From positions 189,485,991 to 189,549,990 of the forward strand of contig NC_133661.1 in the NCBI RefSeq assembly GCF_037893015.1: DNA of 64,000 nucleotides. Reading direction: 5' to 3'. Shown here one piece after another: positions 35,186 through 45,312 of this stretch (positions within the stretch are counted from its first letter, which is position 1; each line of letters starts with the position of its first letter). The notes under the pieces are model-generated. The model was not told where the DNA came from. It was given only the letters and a program-made list of their open reading frames with translations, and made no database searches. The DNA comes from Macrotis lagotis. Lineage: Eukaryota > Chordata > Mammalia > Peramelemorphia > Peramelidae. The position numbers were made by a program, and so were the translations under genes.

Positions 35186-38100
35186 TCACTCCCATGCTGA
35201 TGTTAGGGTATACAGTGTTTTTCTTGTTCTGCTCATCTCACTAAGCATCAGTTCATGAAAATCCCTCCAGGCTTCCCTGAAATCCCATCCCTCCTGGTTT
35301 CTAATAGAACAACAATGTTCCATGACATACATATACCACAGTTTTCTAAGCCATTCCCCAATTGAAGGACATTTACTTGATTTCCAATTCTTTGCCACCA
35401 CAAATAGGGCTGCTGTAAATATTTTTGTGCAAGTAATGTTTTTACCCTTTTTCATCAACTCTTCAAGATATAGACCCAGTAGTGGCATTGCTGGGTCAAA
35501 GGGTATGCACATTTTTGTTGCCCTTTGGGTGTAATAACAAATAACTCTCCAGGATGGTTGGATGAGTTCACAGCTCCATCAAGAGTGTAATAGTGTCCTA
35601 GATTTTCCACAACCCTTCCAACAATGATCATTATCTTTTCTAGTCATATTGGCCAATCTGAGAGGTGTGAGGTGGTATGTCAGAGAAGCTTTAATTTGCA
35701 TTTCTAAATAATCAACGATTTAGAGCATTTTTTCATATGGCTATGGATTTCTTTGATCTCATCTGTAAATTGCCTTTGCATATCTTTGAACACTTGTCAA
35801 TTGGGGAATGGCTTTCTGTTTTAAAAATATGACTCAGTTCTCTGTATATTTTAGAAATGAGTCCTTTGTCAGAATCATTAGTTGTAAAGATTGTTTCCCA
35901 ATTTACTACATTTCTTTTGATCTTGGTTACAGTGGTTTTATCTGTGCAAATCTTTTTAATTTAATGTAATTGATATCATCTAATGGGTTTTTGGTGATGT
36001 TCTCCAACTCTTCCTTAGTCATAAACTGCTCCTCTTTCCATAGATCTGACAGGTAAACTACTCCTTGATCTTCTAATTTGCTTATAGTATTGATTTTTAT
36101 GTCTATGTCCTGTAACCATTTGGATCTTATCTTGGTAAGAGGGTGTTTGGTGTTGGTCTAATCTAAGTTTCTTCCATACAAACTTCCAATTATCCCAGCA
36201 GTTTTTATCAAAGAGGGAGCTTTTATCCCAATGGCTGGACTCTTTGGGTTTATCCAACAGCAGATTACAGTAATAACCTCCTGCTTTTACACTGAGTCTA
36301 TTCCACTGGTCTACCACTATATTTCTTAGCCAATACCAAAATGTTTTGATGACTGATACTTTATAATATAATTTTAGATCAGGTAGGGCTAAGTCACCTT
36401 CTTTTGTACTTTTTTTCATTAAGCTCCTGGCAATTCTTGATTTTTTATTTCTCCATATGAATTTACTTACAAATTTTTTCTAACTCATTAAAGTAATTTT
36501 TTGGAATTTTGATTGGTAGGGACCTAAACAGATAGTTTAGTTTTGGTAGAATTTCATCTTTATTATATTAGCTCTACCTATCCATGAGCAGTTGATATTT
36601 GCCCAGTTATTTAAATCTGATTTAATTTGGAAGTGTTTTATAATTGTTTTCAAAAAGATTCTGAGTCTGTCTTGGCAAATAGACTCCCAAATATTTTATA
36701 TTGTCTGAGGTTACTTTGAATAGGATTTCTCTTTCTAGCTCTTCCTGCTGTATCTTGCTAGACATATATAGTAAAGTTAAGGATTTATGAGGGTTTATTT
36801 TATAACCTGCAACTTTGCTAAAATTGCTAATTGTTTCCAGTAGTTTTTTGTATGATTTCTTGGGATTTTCTAGGTAGACCATCATGCCATTTGCAAAGAG
36901 TGAGAGTTTTGTCTCTTCCTTCCCAATTCTAATTCCTTCAATTTCTTTTTCTTCTCTAATTGCTGATGCTAAAATTTCTAATATAATGTTGAATAGTAGT
37001 GGTGATAATGGACACCCTTGTTTCACCCCAATCTTATTGGGAATGCCTCTAGCCTCTCTCCATTGAATATAATGATTGTTGATGGTTTCAGATAGATACT
37101 GCTAATTATTTTAAGGAACAGTCCATTTATTCCTACATTCTCTAGTGTTTTTAATAGGAATGGACACTGTATTTTGTCAAAAGCTTTTTCAGCATCTATT
37201 GATATGATCATATAATTTCTGATACATTTCTTGTTGATATAATGGAGTATACTAACAGTTTTCCTAATATTGAACCAACCTTGCATTCCTGGAATAAATC
37301 CTACTTGATCATAATGTATTATCCTAGTGATAACTTGTTTTAATTGTTTTGCTAAGATTTTATTTCAGATTTTTGCATCTATATTGATCAGGGATAGAGG
37401 TCTATAATTTTCTTTCTCTGTTTTAACTCTTCCTGGTTTAGGTAATAGGACCATATTGGTTTCATAGAAAGAGGTAGGCAGAGTTCCATCTTTCCCTATT
37501 TTTCCAAAGAGTTTACATAGAATTATCACCAATTGTTCCTTTAATGTTTGATAGAATTCACCTGTGAATCCATCAGGCACTGTAGATTTTTTTTAAGGAG
37601 TCCAATGATTGCTTGTTGAATTTCTTTTTCTGAGATAGGGATGTTTAGGTATTTATCTCTTCTTCATTTAACCTGAGCAACTTATATTTTTCTAAATATT
37701 CATCCATTTCACTTAGATTATTAAATTTATTGGCAGAGAGTTGGGCAAAATAATTTTGAATTATTACTTTAATTTCCTCCTCATTGGTGATGAGTTCACC
37801 TTTTCAATTTGGTTTTCTTCTTTTTTTAATCAAATTGACCAGAGGTTTATCACTTTTATTGGTTTTTTCATAATACTAACTTTTGGTTTTATTTATTAAT
37901 TCAATAGTTTTTTTACTTTTGATTTTATTGATTTCTCCTTTAAATTTTAGAATTTCTAATTTAGTATTTAATTGGGGATTTTTGATTTGTTCTTTCTCTA
38001 ATTTTTTTAGTTGCATATTTAGTTCATTGATTTCCTCTTTCTCCAATTTATTCATGTAAGTGTTTAGAGCTATGATATATCCCCTGAGAGTCACTTTGAA

Positions 38101-38713
38101 TGAATCCCATAAGTTTTGGTATGTTGTTTCATTATTATCATTATCTAGGATAAAATGGTTAATTATTTCTATAATTTGTTTTTCAGTCCACTCATTTTTT
38201 AAAATGAGGTTATTCAGTTTCCAATTTTTTCTGGGTCTATATCTCCTTGGCCCAATATTGCATATGATCTTTACTGCATTGTGATCTGAGAAAGATGTAT
38301 TCACTATTTCTGCCTTTCTGCAGTTGATCATTAGGTTTTTATGTCCTAGCACATGGTCATTTTTTGTATAAATTCCATGTACTGCTGAGAAAAAGGTATA
38401 TTCCTTTCTATCTCCATTCAGTTTCCTCCATAACTCTACCATATCTAATTTTTCTAACAATCTCTTTACCTCCTTAACTTCTTTCTTGTTTATTTTATGA
38501 TTCAATTTATCTAGATCTGATAGCAGGAGGTAAAGGTCTCCCACTAGTAGAGTTTTGCTGTCTATGTCTTCCTGTAGTTCTTTCAGCTTCTCCTGGAAGA
38601 ATTTCGGTGCTGTCACATTGGGTGCATAGATATAGAGATAGAGATAGAGATAGAGATAGAGATAGAGATAGAGATAGAGATAGAGATAGAGATAGAGATA
38701 GAGATAGAGATAG

Positions 38714-38755
<42 letters not shown>

Positions 38756-39170
38756 GTAGATAGATAGAGATAGACATAGACATAGACATAGACATAGACA
38801 TAGACATAGACATAGACATAGACATAGACATAGACATAGAGATATATTGAAATGACTTTATTGTCTATGGTACCTTTTAGGAGGAGAAAGTATCCTTCCT
38901 TATCTCTTTTAACTCTATTTTTGCTGCTGCTTTGTCTGAGATAAGGATTGCTACTCCTGCTTTTTTCACTTCAGCTGAAGCAAAATATATTTTGCTCCAA
39001 CCTTTTACCTTTACTCTATATGTTTCTCTCTGCTTCAAATGAGTTTCTTGTAAGCAACGTATTGTAGGATTCTGGTTTTTAATCCACCCTGCTATTTACT
39101 TATGTTTTAAGGGAGAGTTCATCCCATTCACATTCAAAGCTATGATTATTAATTCTTTATTGCCCTCCAT
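35186..39170 (-). pseudogene. L1 ORF2 (endonuclease / reverse transcriptase), broken
   Basis: Endonuclease: opening text for ALNVNGMN near 39145, then VTAPKFFQEKLKELQEDIDS, SDLDKLNHKINKKEVKEVKR and SFSDHNAVKI (38616-37876). Reverse transcriptase: [42 protein letters not shown] (37580-36622). C-terminal region: WNRLSVKAGGYYC and MCIPFDPAMPLLGLYLEELM, to a stop at 35186. The catalytic box reads FANG instead of FADD (about 36880-36895), so the enzyme would be dead even without the several stops and frameshifts. A 210-bp microsatellite is embedded in the endonuclease part. Confidence 0.88.
38629..38840. repeat. Compound microsatellite (GATAGA)n(GATA)n(GACATA)n
   Basis: Three blocks in order: about 15 units of a hexamer (gatagagata), about 11-12 units of GATA (38717-38768) and about 12 units of gacata (38770-38840). 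It sits in the L1 endonuclease region next to the codons for the conserved APN motif. Copy A has a short 'gtgcatacatatttaatatt' at this place, so the array arose in copy E. Confidence 0.97.
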
Positions 39171-39420
39171 TCTATCTTCCCTCTGTTTGTATTTTTCTCC
39201 CTTCCCCCCTTATCCATATTCCCAAGTATTTTATTTCTGAATACCACCCCCTTCAGTGTGTTTGCACTCATATATCATACCCTCCCCTTTCTTTCCCTGT
39301 TCCCCTTTCCCTTTTTCCCTTTTCCCTTCCCTTCCTTTTGTTATTTTCCTTTTTCCCCCCACGGCCCTTCTGTTCCTCCATCCCCCCTTCCCTTTCCCCT
39401 TTTAATACTTGAAAGGTTAG
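39165..39420 (+). other. Pyrimidine-rich tract in L1 inter-ORF spacer
   Basis: C/T-rich on the + strand (purine-rich on the L1 sense strand), with runs such as 'ccctttccctttttccctttt'. Part of the about 775-bp spacer between ORF1 and ORF2. Confidence 0.8.
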
Positions 39421-39944
39421 ATGTTTTATAAGTTAACTGAGTATGTGTAGATTGACTTTAAGGCAAATTTGAGGAGAAGATTCAGGTGTTTCTCATCTTT
39501 TCCCTTCTTCCCCTCTATTACCATGGATCTTTTGTACCTCTTAGTGTAATGAGCTTTACCCCATTCAATCCCCTCCTTCCTCAAGTCTCTTTCCTGTCCC
39601 CCATTTAAGGAGGTAGTGTTTTTTCGACAATTATATCTAAGTCATAGAAAATTCTGAGTGTCTGTCCCTTCTAGTTCAGTATATTCTATTGAACAGAGTA
39701 AATTCCTGAAAGTTATTAGAGTCTTTCTCCCAAGTGGGATTAAAGCCAGTTCCATCTCTTTAGCTAGCAGTCTCATGGATAGGTCATGAATGTCCTTCAT
39801 TTCTGGCAAGGTATATTCTCTCTGTTAGAGTTACAATTCTCAAGATTTATGAGAATCTTTTTCCTCATGCTGGGATATAGCCAGTTTCAAGTTACTGGAT
39901 AGCATTTTTTTTTTCCTTTTACTGCCCCGTTTTTATTTTTTTTT

Positions 39945-41035
39945 TTAATTTTCATGTGTCTCTTGAACTTCCTGTCTAGATATTCTGTTTAGCTCTGGTC
40001 TTTTTATCAGGAATTTTTGGAATTCTTCCATTTTGTTAAATGTGAATCTTTTTCCCTGGAAGAGAAGGCTCAGCTTTGCTGGAAAGTAGATTCTTGGCTG
40101 CATTCAAAGCTCCCTTGCTCTTCGAAATTTCTTGTTCCAGGCCCTTCAATCCCTTAATGTTGATGCAGCCAGGTCCAGTGTGATCCTTACTGTGGCTCTT
40201 TGATATTTAAATTGTTTCTTTCTGTCTGCTTGCAGGATTTTCTCTTTTATTTGATAGTTCTGCAATTTGGCCACAACATTCCTTGCTGTTTTCATTTTAG
40301 CGTCTTTTTCTAGAGGGGATCGATGCTTTCTTTCAATAACTACTTTGCCCTCCAATTCCATGATATCAGGGCAGTTTTCCATCACTAGATCCTGTAATAT
40401 TAAGTCTAGGCTTTGTTTCTCTTCAATGTTTTCGGGAAGTCCTATAATTTTCAAGTTGCCCATCCTCGATCTATTCTCCAGGTCAGTGGTTTTTTGGATG
40501 ATGTATTTTACATTTTCTTCCATTTTTTCTACTTTTTGATTTTGTTTAACTGACTCTTGCTGTCTCATGGAGTCATTTGTTTCTGTAGATTCCATTCCTT
40601 TTTGGGGGGAAGTGTTTTCTTCATTAACCTTTTGTAACTCCTTTTCAGTTGGTCAATTCTACTTTTGAATGAGCTTTCCATTTGACCAATTGAGGTTTTG
40701 AGAGAATTAATTTCTTTTTGCATTTGCTCAATTGGCGATCTGAGAGAATTGTTCTCATTTTGCAATTGTCCAATTGATGATCTGAGAGATTTATTCTCCT
40801 TTTGTATTTGTCCAATTGTACTTTCTAAGGTTTTGTTTTCTTGCTGCAAGTTATTAATTGTCTCTCCCAGATTTTCCAGTTGATTTTTTAGCTCCTTCCT
40901 TATTTCTTCAAGTAAGTCTTTCTGTGCTAAAGGCCAGATCGTATTCTGCTCAGAAGTTCCCCGTCTTTCTGAGTTCGATTCTTTCCCTTCCCAGAATTTG
41001 CCTAAGACCTTGAGTTGGGGAGGGGGCTGGTTCAC
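39945..41035 (-). pseudogene. L1 ORF1 (ORF1p), broken
   Basis: From the Met at 41035: a short N-terminus, then a long coiled coil (ELKNQLENLGETINNLQQEN, with 14-residue repeats SIGQ..ENKSLR, 40687-40854), RRM (GNLKIIGLPENIEEKQSLDL around 40450), C-terminal domain (KILQADRKKQFKYQRATVRI) and the C-terminal RPELNRISRQEVQETHEN to a stop at 39945. About one frameshift (near 40580) and one stop (near 40146), so two breaks in about 363 codons. ORF1p is the trimeric RNA-binding component of the L1 particle. Confidence 0.88.
40687..40854 (-). repeat. 42-bp tandem repeats encoding ORF1p coiled coil
   Basis: 'caattg' marks the start of each unit at 40687, 40729, 40771 and 40813, an exact 42-bp period. 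Each unit codes for 14 residues (two heptads) of the coiled coil. Confidence 0.9.
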
Positions 41036-41775
41036 AGGGGCTTGGAATCGCTAAAGGTTTTACTCACTGAGAGAAATTTCTCTGGCTGGTGAGAAGGAGG
41101 TGTTGGTTGCTTTCTCTGGAGTGTTTGTGAGCTTGATTGAGGCCTTCTCCCTTTGCTTGAAGGGACAAGTTGGAGCTATTGAATTCTTTTGCCTTAAATC
41201 AATGGTGCCCTTTACCCTGACCTGAGGTCATTCCTCAGCTGGGCTGGTTCTTCTGCTCACACACCTGAGCCTGAGGCAGAAGTTGTTTGCATTTGTTTGC
41301 TCTAGGAGTTCTGAGCTGTAATGGGACTTTGTTCCTCAGTCCAGAGGAGCCCAGGGATGGTGTCCCCAGCTCTCCTGCTCTGGAACTCTCCCCCCAGCCC
41401 TGTTGGCAAGCTCCCAGGGGACAGCCCCAACACAAGTGCCTCTACTCCCTAGTTGACTCAAGCCCCTGCAGTCTAGCCCCACTGCTGATCCAGCATGCCT
41501 GCTCTCGAGCCCTCAGACTCCAGCTCTAATTAAGCTGTTAATCTGGTGGATCTGGGGCTGATCCTCCCTTTGGGCCCAGACTCACCCCTCTGAATTCAGA
41601 GAATGCTGCTGCTGGAGACAAATCCTGAGGTAGATGTTCTTTCTCCTGCCTTTTCTTTCTGGGTTTTGTGGGTTGGATTTCTTTTAAGAGGTTTGTTTCA
41701 TGTGATAGATGGGGAAGAGATCAGGACACTTTAGAACTGTGCCTGTCTTCTCTCCTCCAACTTGACCAGAAGTTC

Positions 41776-41972
41776 CACATCACTTAATCTTAATGGCCTC
41801 ATATCCAGGGCCATTTCCAATAATTCTGTTCTATATCTTACCACAGGACCCAGATGGTAGGTGAGGCTCGTGACTTAGCATAGTATCCCTCCCAATCAAA
41901 TCCAATTCATGTGCTTGTCATGGAATCACCTCCCTGATATCATGACCTTCTTTGAGACAGAAGGACCAAAAA
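41776..41972 (+). repeat. Long tRNA-SINE, right half
   Basis: Continues the SINE left at 34749: 'cacatcacttaatcttaatg', 'tatccagggccatttccaat', 'ggacccagatggtaggtgag', 'caattcatgtgcttgtcatg', 'gagacagaaggaccaaaaac'. The same family occurs antisense at 11643-11878. Confidence 0.85.
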
Positions 41973-41984
41973 CCCCCACATTCA

Positions 41985-42400
41985 ACTATTGATGTTAGTA
42001 TATTAACTGAAATATGTTTAAATCTAATTTAGCTTTCTATTTATCTCAATAAATTATGTATATTTTTACTATTCCCTTGCTTCAGATCATGATTGCTACC
42101 ACTAATTTTTTATAGCTTACTGGATACATAATGAATAATTTTCTAATCATTTTCTTTAACTCTATGGCAATATTCCTATTTTTAAGTTTGTTTCCTGTAA
42201 ACAATAGAATGAATTTTGCTTTCTAAATAAGTTTATTATTTTGTTCTGTGTATGAGTTAATTTCATCAGTATCTGTGACTTTGATCATTAATTGAGTATT
42301 TCCATTTACTCTTTGTTCTTTGGTTCTTCTTTTTGTAAAGAAAAATTAGAAAATGAAAGTGAAAAGTGTGATTAACTCTAGTGAGAAATAAGCAAAGCAA
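41985..42400 (-). mobile_element. Old L1 endonuclease part (outer layer of nest, right half)
   Basis: 'tcagatcatgattgctacca' and 'tttgtttcctgtaaacaata' are the antisense L1 endonuclease text that should follow directly after 34645. The reading order and divergence fit a single element split by the SINE and L1. Confidence 0.7.
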
Positions 42401-42446
42401 GCTGTTCTCACTTCACGCTCCTTCCACATTTTTTCTCATATATACC

Positions 42447-42596
42447 CGTTTTTTTGCTTTTGCAAGGCAAATGGGGTTAAGTGGCTTGCCCAAGGCAACA
42501 TAGCTAGGTATTTATTAAGTGTCTGAGGCTGAATTTGAACTCAGGTACTTCTGACTCCAGGGCCAATGCTCTATCTACTGTACCACCTAGCTGCCC
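42447..42596 (-). repeat. WSINE1-like SINE with target-site duplication
   Basis: Antisense copy flanked by 'tcatatatacc' (42436-42446) and 'tcacatatacc' (42597-42607), 10 of 11 identical. Confidence 0.9.
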
Positions 42597-42699
42597 TCAC
42601 ATATACCTTAATCAAAAAAATCAATTCCTTTTATTTGAATTTGGTATACTTTGCATTATTCATTCAGCATTTACTGAAACCTTTTTATTTCTTAGCACT

Positions 42700-42745
42700 A
42701 ATATATACAAATATATGTATGTATATATATACATATATATATAAT
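42700..42745. repeat. AT-rich microsatellite (TATG/TA)n
   Basis: 'acaaatatatgtatgtatat' followed by 'atatacatatatatataa'. Confidence 0.8.
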
Positions 42746-42908
42746 TTCCAAAAATGTAAGTATGCAGCAAACTGATAAATGAGGAATTTAAAAACTTATC
42801 ATATCCAGAAGAATTATTATATAAATTATTAAAACTCTAAAAATATCTACATTACAATAGTCCTTATTCATTCATTTATTTATTTATTTATTTTGGTTTT
42901 GTTTTTCC

Positions 42909-42914
42909 TTTCAG
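42909..42914 (+). promoter_or_regulatory. Splice acceptor of OR pseudogene 2
   Basis: 'ttttcctttcag' ends at 42914, 20 nt before the ATG at 42935, as in the intact OR gene. Confidence 0.65.
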
Positions 42915-42934
42915 GGAAACTTAAAGTTAGTCTG

Positions 42935-43870
42935 ATGAATGAACTGGATCACTCCATGGTGTCAGAGTTTGTGTTCCTGGGATTATACAGTTCTTAGAAC
43001 ATAGAGCTTGGTCTCTTGGTGTTTGCCTCCATTTTCTATATGGCTTTCATGTTGGGAAAAATCTTTATTGTACTTTCAGTGATCTGTGATGGTCATCTTC
43101 ATTATCCAATGTATTTCTTGTTGGCCAACCTCTCTATTATTGATTTGTGTCTCTCCACTTTTGCAATTCCCAAGATGATTTATGACCTTTTTATGAACAC
43201 AAGGTCATATCATTCTATGGTTGTTACACCCATATATTTTTCATTCATTTCATGGGAGGAACTGAAATGGTGCTACTCATTTCTATGGCATTTGATAGAT
43301 ATATTGCTATATGCAAGCCACTTCACTATTTGACCATTATGAACCCCAAAATGTGTATTGTTCTTCTGGCATCTACTTGGGTCATTGGCCTTATATACTC
43401 AGTGATGGAGTTGGCTTTTGTGGTAAATCTGCTTTTCTGTGGTTCTAATGAAATTGATAGTTTTTATTGTGATCTTCCTTGATTCATGAAATTAGCCTGA
43501 ATGGACACCTATAAGTTGGAGTTCATTCTTACAGCTAACAGTAGTTTCATCTCTATTGGCAGCATGTTTCTCTTATTCAGTTCCTATATTTACATCTTGG
43601 TCACTGTTCAGAAACATTCTTCAAGTGGAATGTCCAAGGCTTTCTCTACTCTTTCAGCTCACATCAGTGTGGTGATCTTATTCTTTGGTCCATGAATTTT
43701 TTTTTTATGTGTTGGCCTTTCCCTACAATGATAGTAGATAACTTTTTTTGCTGTTATTGACTTATCACCCTGTCTTAAATCCTTCTATTTATGCATTTAG
43801 AAACAAAGACATGAAGGCCGCAATGAAGAGCTTGATTGGCCAGATAGTGAGTTTTAGGAAAATTTTATAA
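42935..43870 (+). pseudogene. Olfactory receptor pseudogene 2 (OR4F-like)
   Basis: Close paralog of the intact gene at 2507. Recognisable parts: [113 protein letters not shown] and the C-terminal FRNKDMKAAMK. Breaks: in-frame stops at 42995 (TGG to TAG at Trp21), 43480, 43498 and 43693, a one-base loss near 43190 in the stretch matching DLFYEH, and at least one more frame change after 43693. The end by homology is the TAA at 43868. Not able to make a receptor. Retains the family [12 protein letters not shown] box, so loss is relatively recent compared with the surrounding L1 relics. Confidence 0.93.
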
Positions 43871-43999
43871 ATTACATTTATAAACAGAAATAATGTTCTT
43901 CAGGCTCATAGCAACCATTTAACATCTGAATGTGATACAGTGTGGTGAAGTGTGTAGAATGTTGATTTGGATAATAGGAAGATTTAAATAATTGTTTTA

Positions 44000-44465
44000 T
44001 ATAAACTTCAACCTGGATGTGAATGTGGGAAAATAGCAGTGTCCTGCACCCAGGGAGAGCAGAGATATTTCTGCCTTCTCCCCTGGGCTCTTTACCGTCT
44101 GTAGGCTGTGCTCTGGAGGTGCAGACTGGTTTATCTCAATTCTCACTGCAGGTTCTGTAGCCAGTACACTTGACTCCACACTCATTCGGGTTTAGCTGAA
44201 TTCTCTCCCTGCCCCTTCAAGCTGTTCCCTGGCTGCACTGCAACCTGGGCTTTTTCCAACTCCTATTCCTGGTGAGGCACACCTTTGCTGTGGAACTTCT
44301 AAGTTATCTTGAACTGGGAAAATGCATCACTCAAGTTTTCTGTGGGTTCTGCCCCTCTAACTTTTGGCTAGAGTCATAATTTGATGGCTTTTGTAGTTCC
44401 CTGGGAAAAGAGTTCCCAAGAAGTGCTGCCTTCATACTGCCACCTTGGCTCTGCCTCCCCACCCC
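44000..44465 (-). mobile_element. L1 5' UTR fragment
   Basis: GC-rich island in AT-rich DNA. The minus strand begins with 'gaggcagagccaaggtggca' (44436-44455), which matches the typical marsupial L1 5' start and contains a YY1-like 'ccaaggtgg' site. No ORF1 follows, so only the 5' UTR was kept. Confidence 0.6.
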
Positions 44466-44474
44466 CAATGCTAT

Positions 44475-44615
44475 CTGCCAAATTTAAAATTTAGAAAACT
44501 GAGACAAAGATTAAATTACATAAAACGAGGTGGAATCTGAGCTAAGATTTGAATTCTTGTGTTCTTGCATCTAGATTCAACACTCTGTCACTGAGGCATC
44601 AACTGCTTCCACGTG
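44475..44615 (+). repeat. MIR-type CORE-SINE fragment
   Basis: 'aaaactgagacaaagattaa', 'gctaagatttgaattcttgt' and 'caacactctgtcactgaggc' follow the MIR 3' half. Confidence 0.6.
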
Positions 44616-45129
44616 TTATTGTTCTATAATTTAAAAGGCTAGACAACTATTATATAAAACATAGAGACAATCCATTAAGAAACACGTGATGATTTCTGAA
44701 CCAGAAGAGGCATACATATTAATGTATGATCATAAGAGGAAAACCTGTGACTTGGAAAAGTTTTTAAAAGGGACATGTAGTAATGAAATACTTCATTGAA
44801 AATTTCTTGATTCAAGAAAATCTTGGGAGATTATTATAATGAGATAGGATTCAGGTCACACCTTTCTTTGAAACCTCTTTATATGGTTGTCAAATTTGAA
44901 GATGGTAAAAAGTGACAAAAACAGATTGTTTGACAAAATATCTCAAAAAGCTGTAAGCAAAGCAAAGGCATGCTTTTGGAGCAATATATTCTAAATGACA
45001 AAAGAAGAGCAGTATATCTCAAACTTTTAGCTCTTAAGACCAAACACCTTTGCATTCTCAGTAATTATTAACTATTTTAAGTTGGTTATATTCATCAAAA
45101 TTTATTATAATAGAAATTAAACCTATTTA
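44616..45129. other. Unassigned DNA
   Basis: No gene or clear repeat seen. Confidence 0.4.
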
Positions 45130-45144
45130 AAGATCATACATTTA

Positions 45145-45297
45145 GGGGCATCTAGGTGGCACAGTGGATAGGGCACCAACCCTGTAGTTGGGAGTACCTG
45201 AGTGTAAATTGAGACTCAGACACTTATAATTACCTAATTGTGTGACCTTGTTCAAGTCACTTAACCCCACTGCCTTGCAAAAACTAAAAAAAAAGTG
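45145..45297 (+). repeat. WSINE1-like SINE with perfect target-site duplication
   Basis: Sense copy with flanking 15-bp direct repeats 'aagatcatacattta' at 45130-45144 and 45298-45312. The site sequence TTAAAG fits cleavage by an L1-type endonuclease. Confidence 0.95.
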
Positions 45298-45312
45298 AAG
45301 ATCATACATTTA

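Larger units (their letters stand above)
34750..41775 (-). mobile_element. Full-length L1 LINE with 3' transduction (copy E, third layer of nest)
   Basis: 7026 bp between perfect 13-bp duplications 'cacatcacttaat' (34737-34749 and 41776-41788). Order on the minus strand: 5' UTR (41775 to about 41036) starting 'ggaacttctggtcaagttgg', ORF1 (41035-39945), a long purine-rich spacer (about 39944-39170), ORF2 (about 39170-35186), 3' UTR to about 34811, then about 50 bp of non-L1 sequence with its own AATAAA and poly-A. ORF1 and ORF2 are both broken. A perfect duplication with many coding breaks suggests moderate age. Confidence 0.92.

Noticed and set aside
38613-38837. Ser/Met and Ser/Ile repeat protein
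   Set aside because: It is a translation of the GATA-type microsatellite.
40698-40883. Cys-rich + strand repeat peptide (FCICSI type)
   Set aside because: It is the antisense reading of the 42-bp repeats of L1 ORF1.
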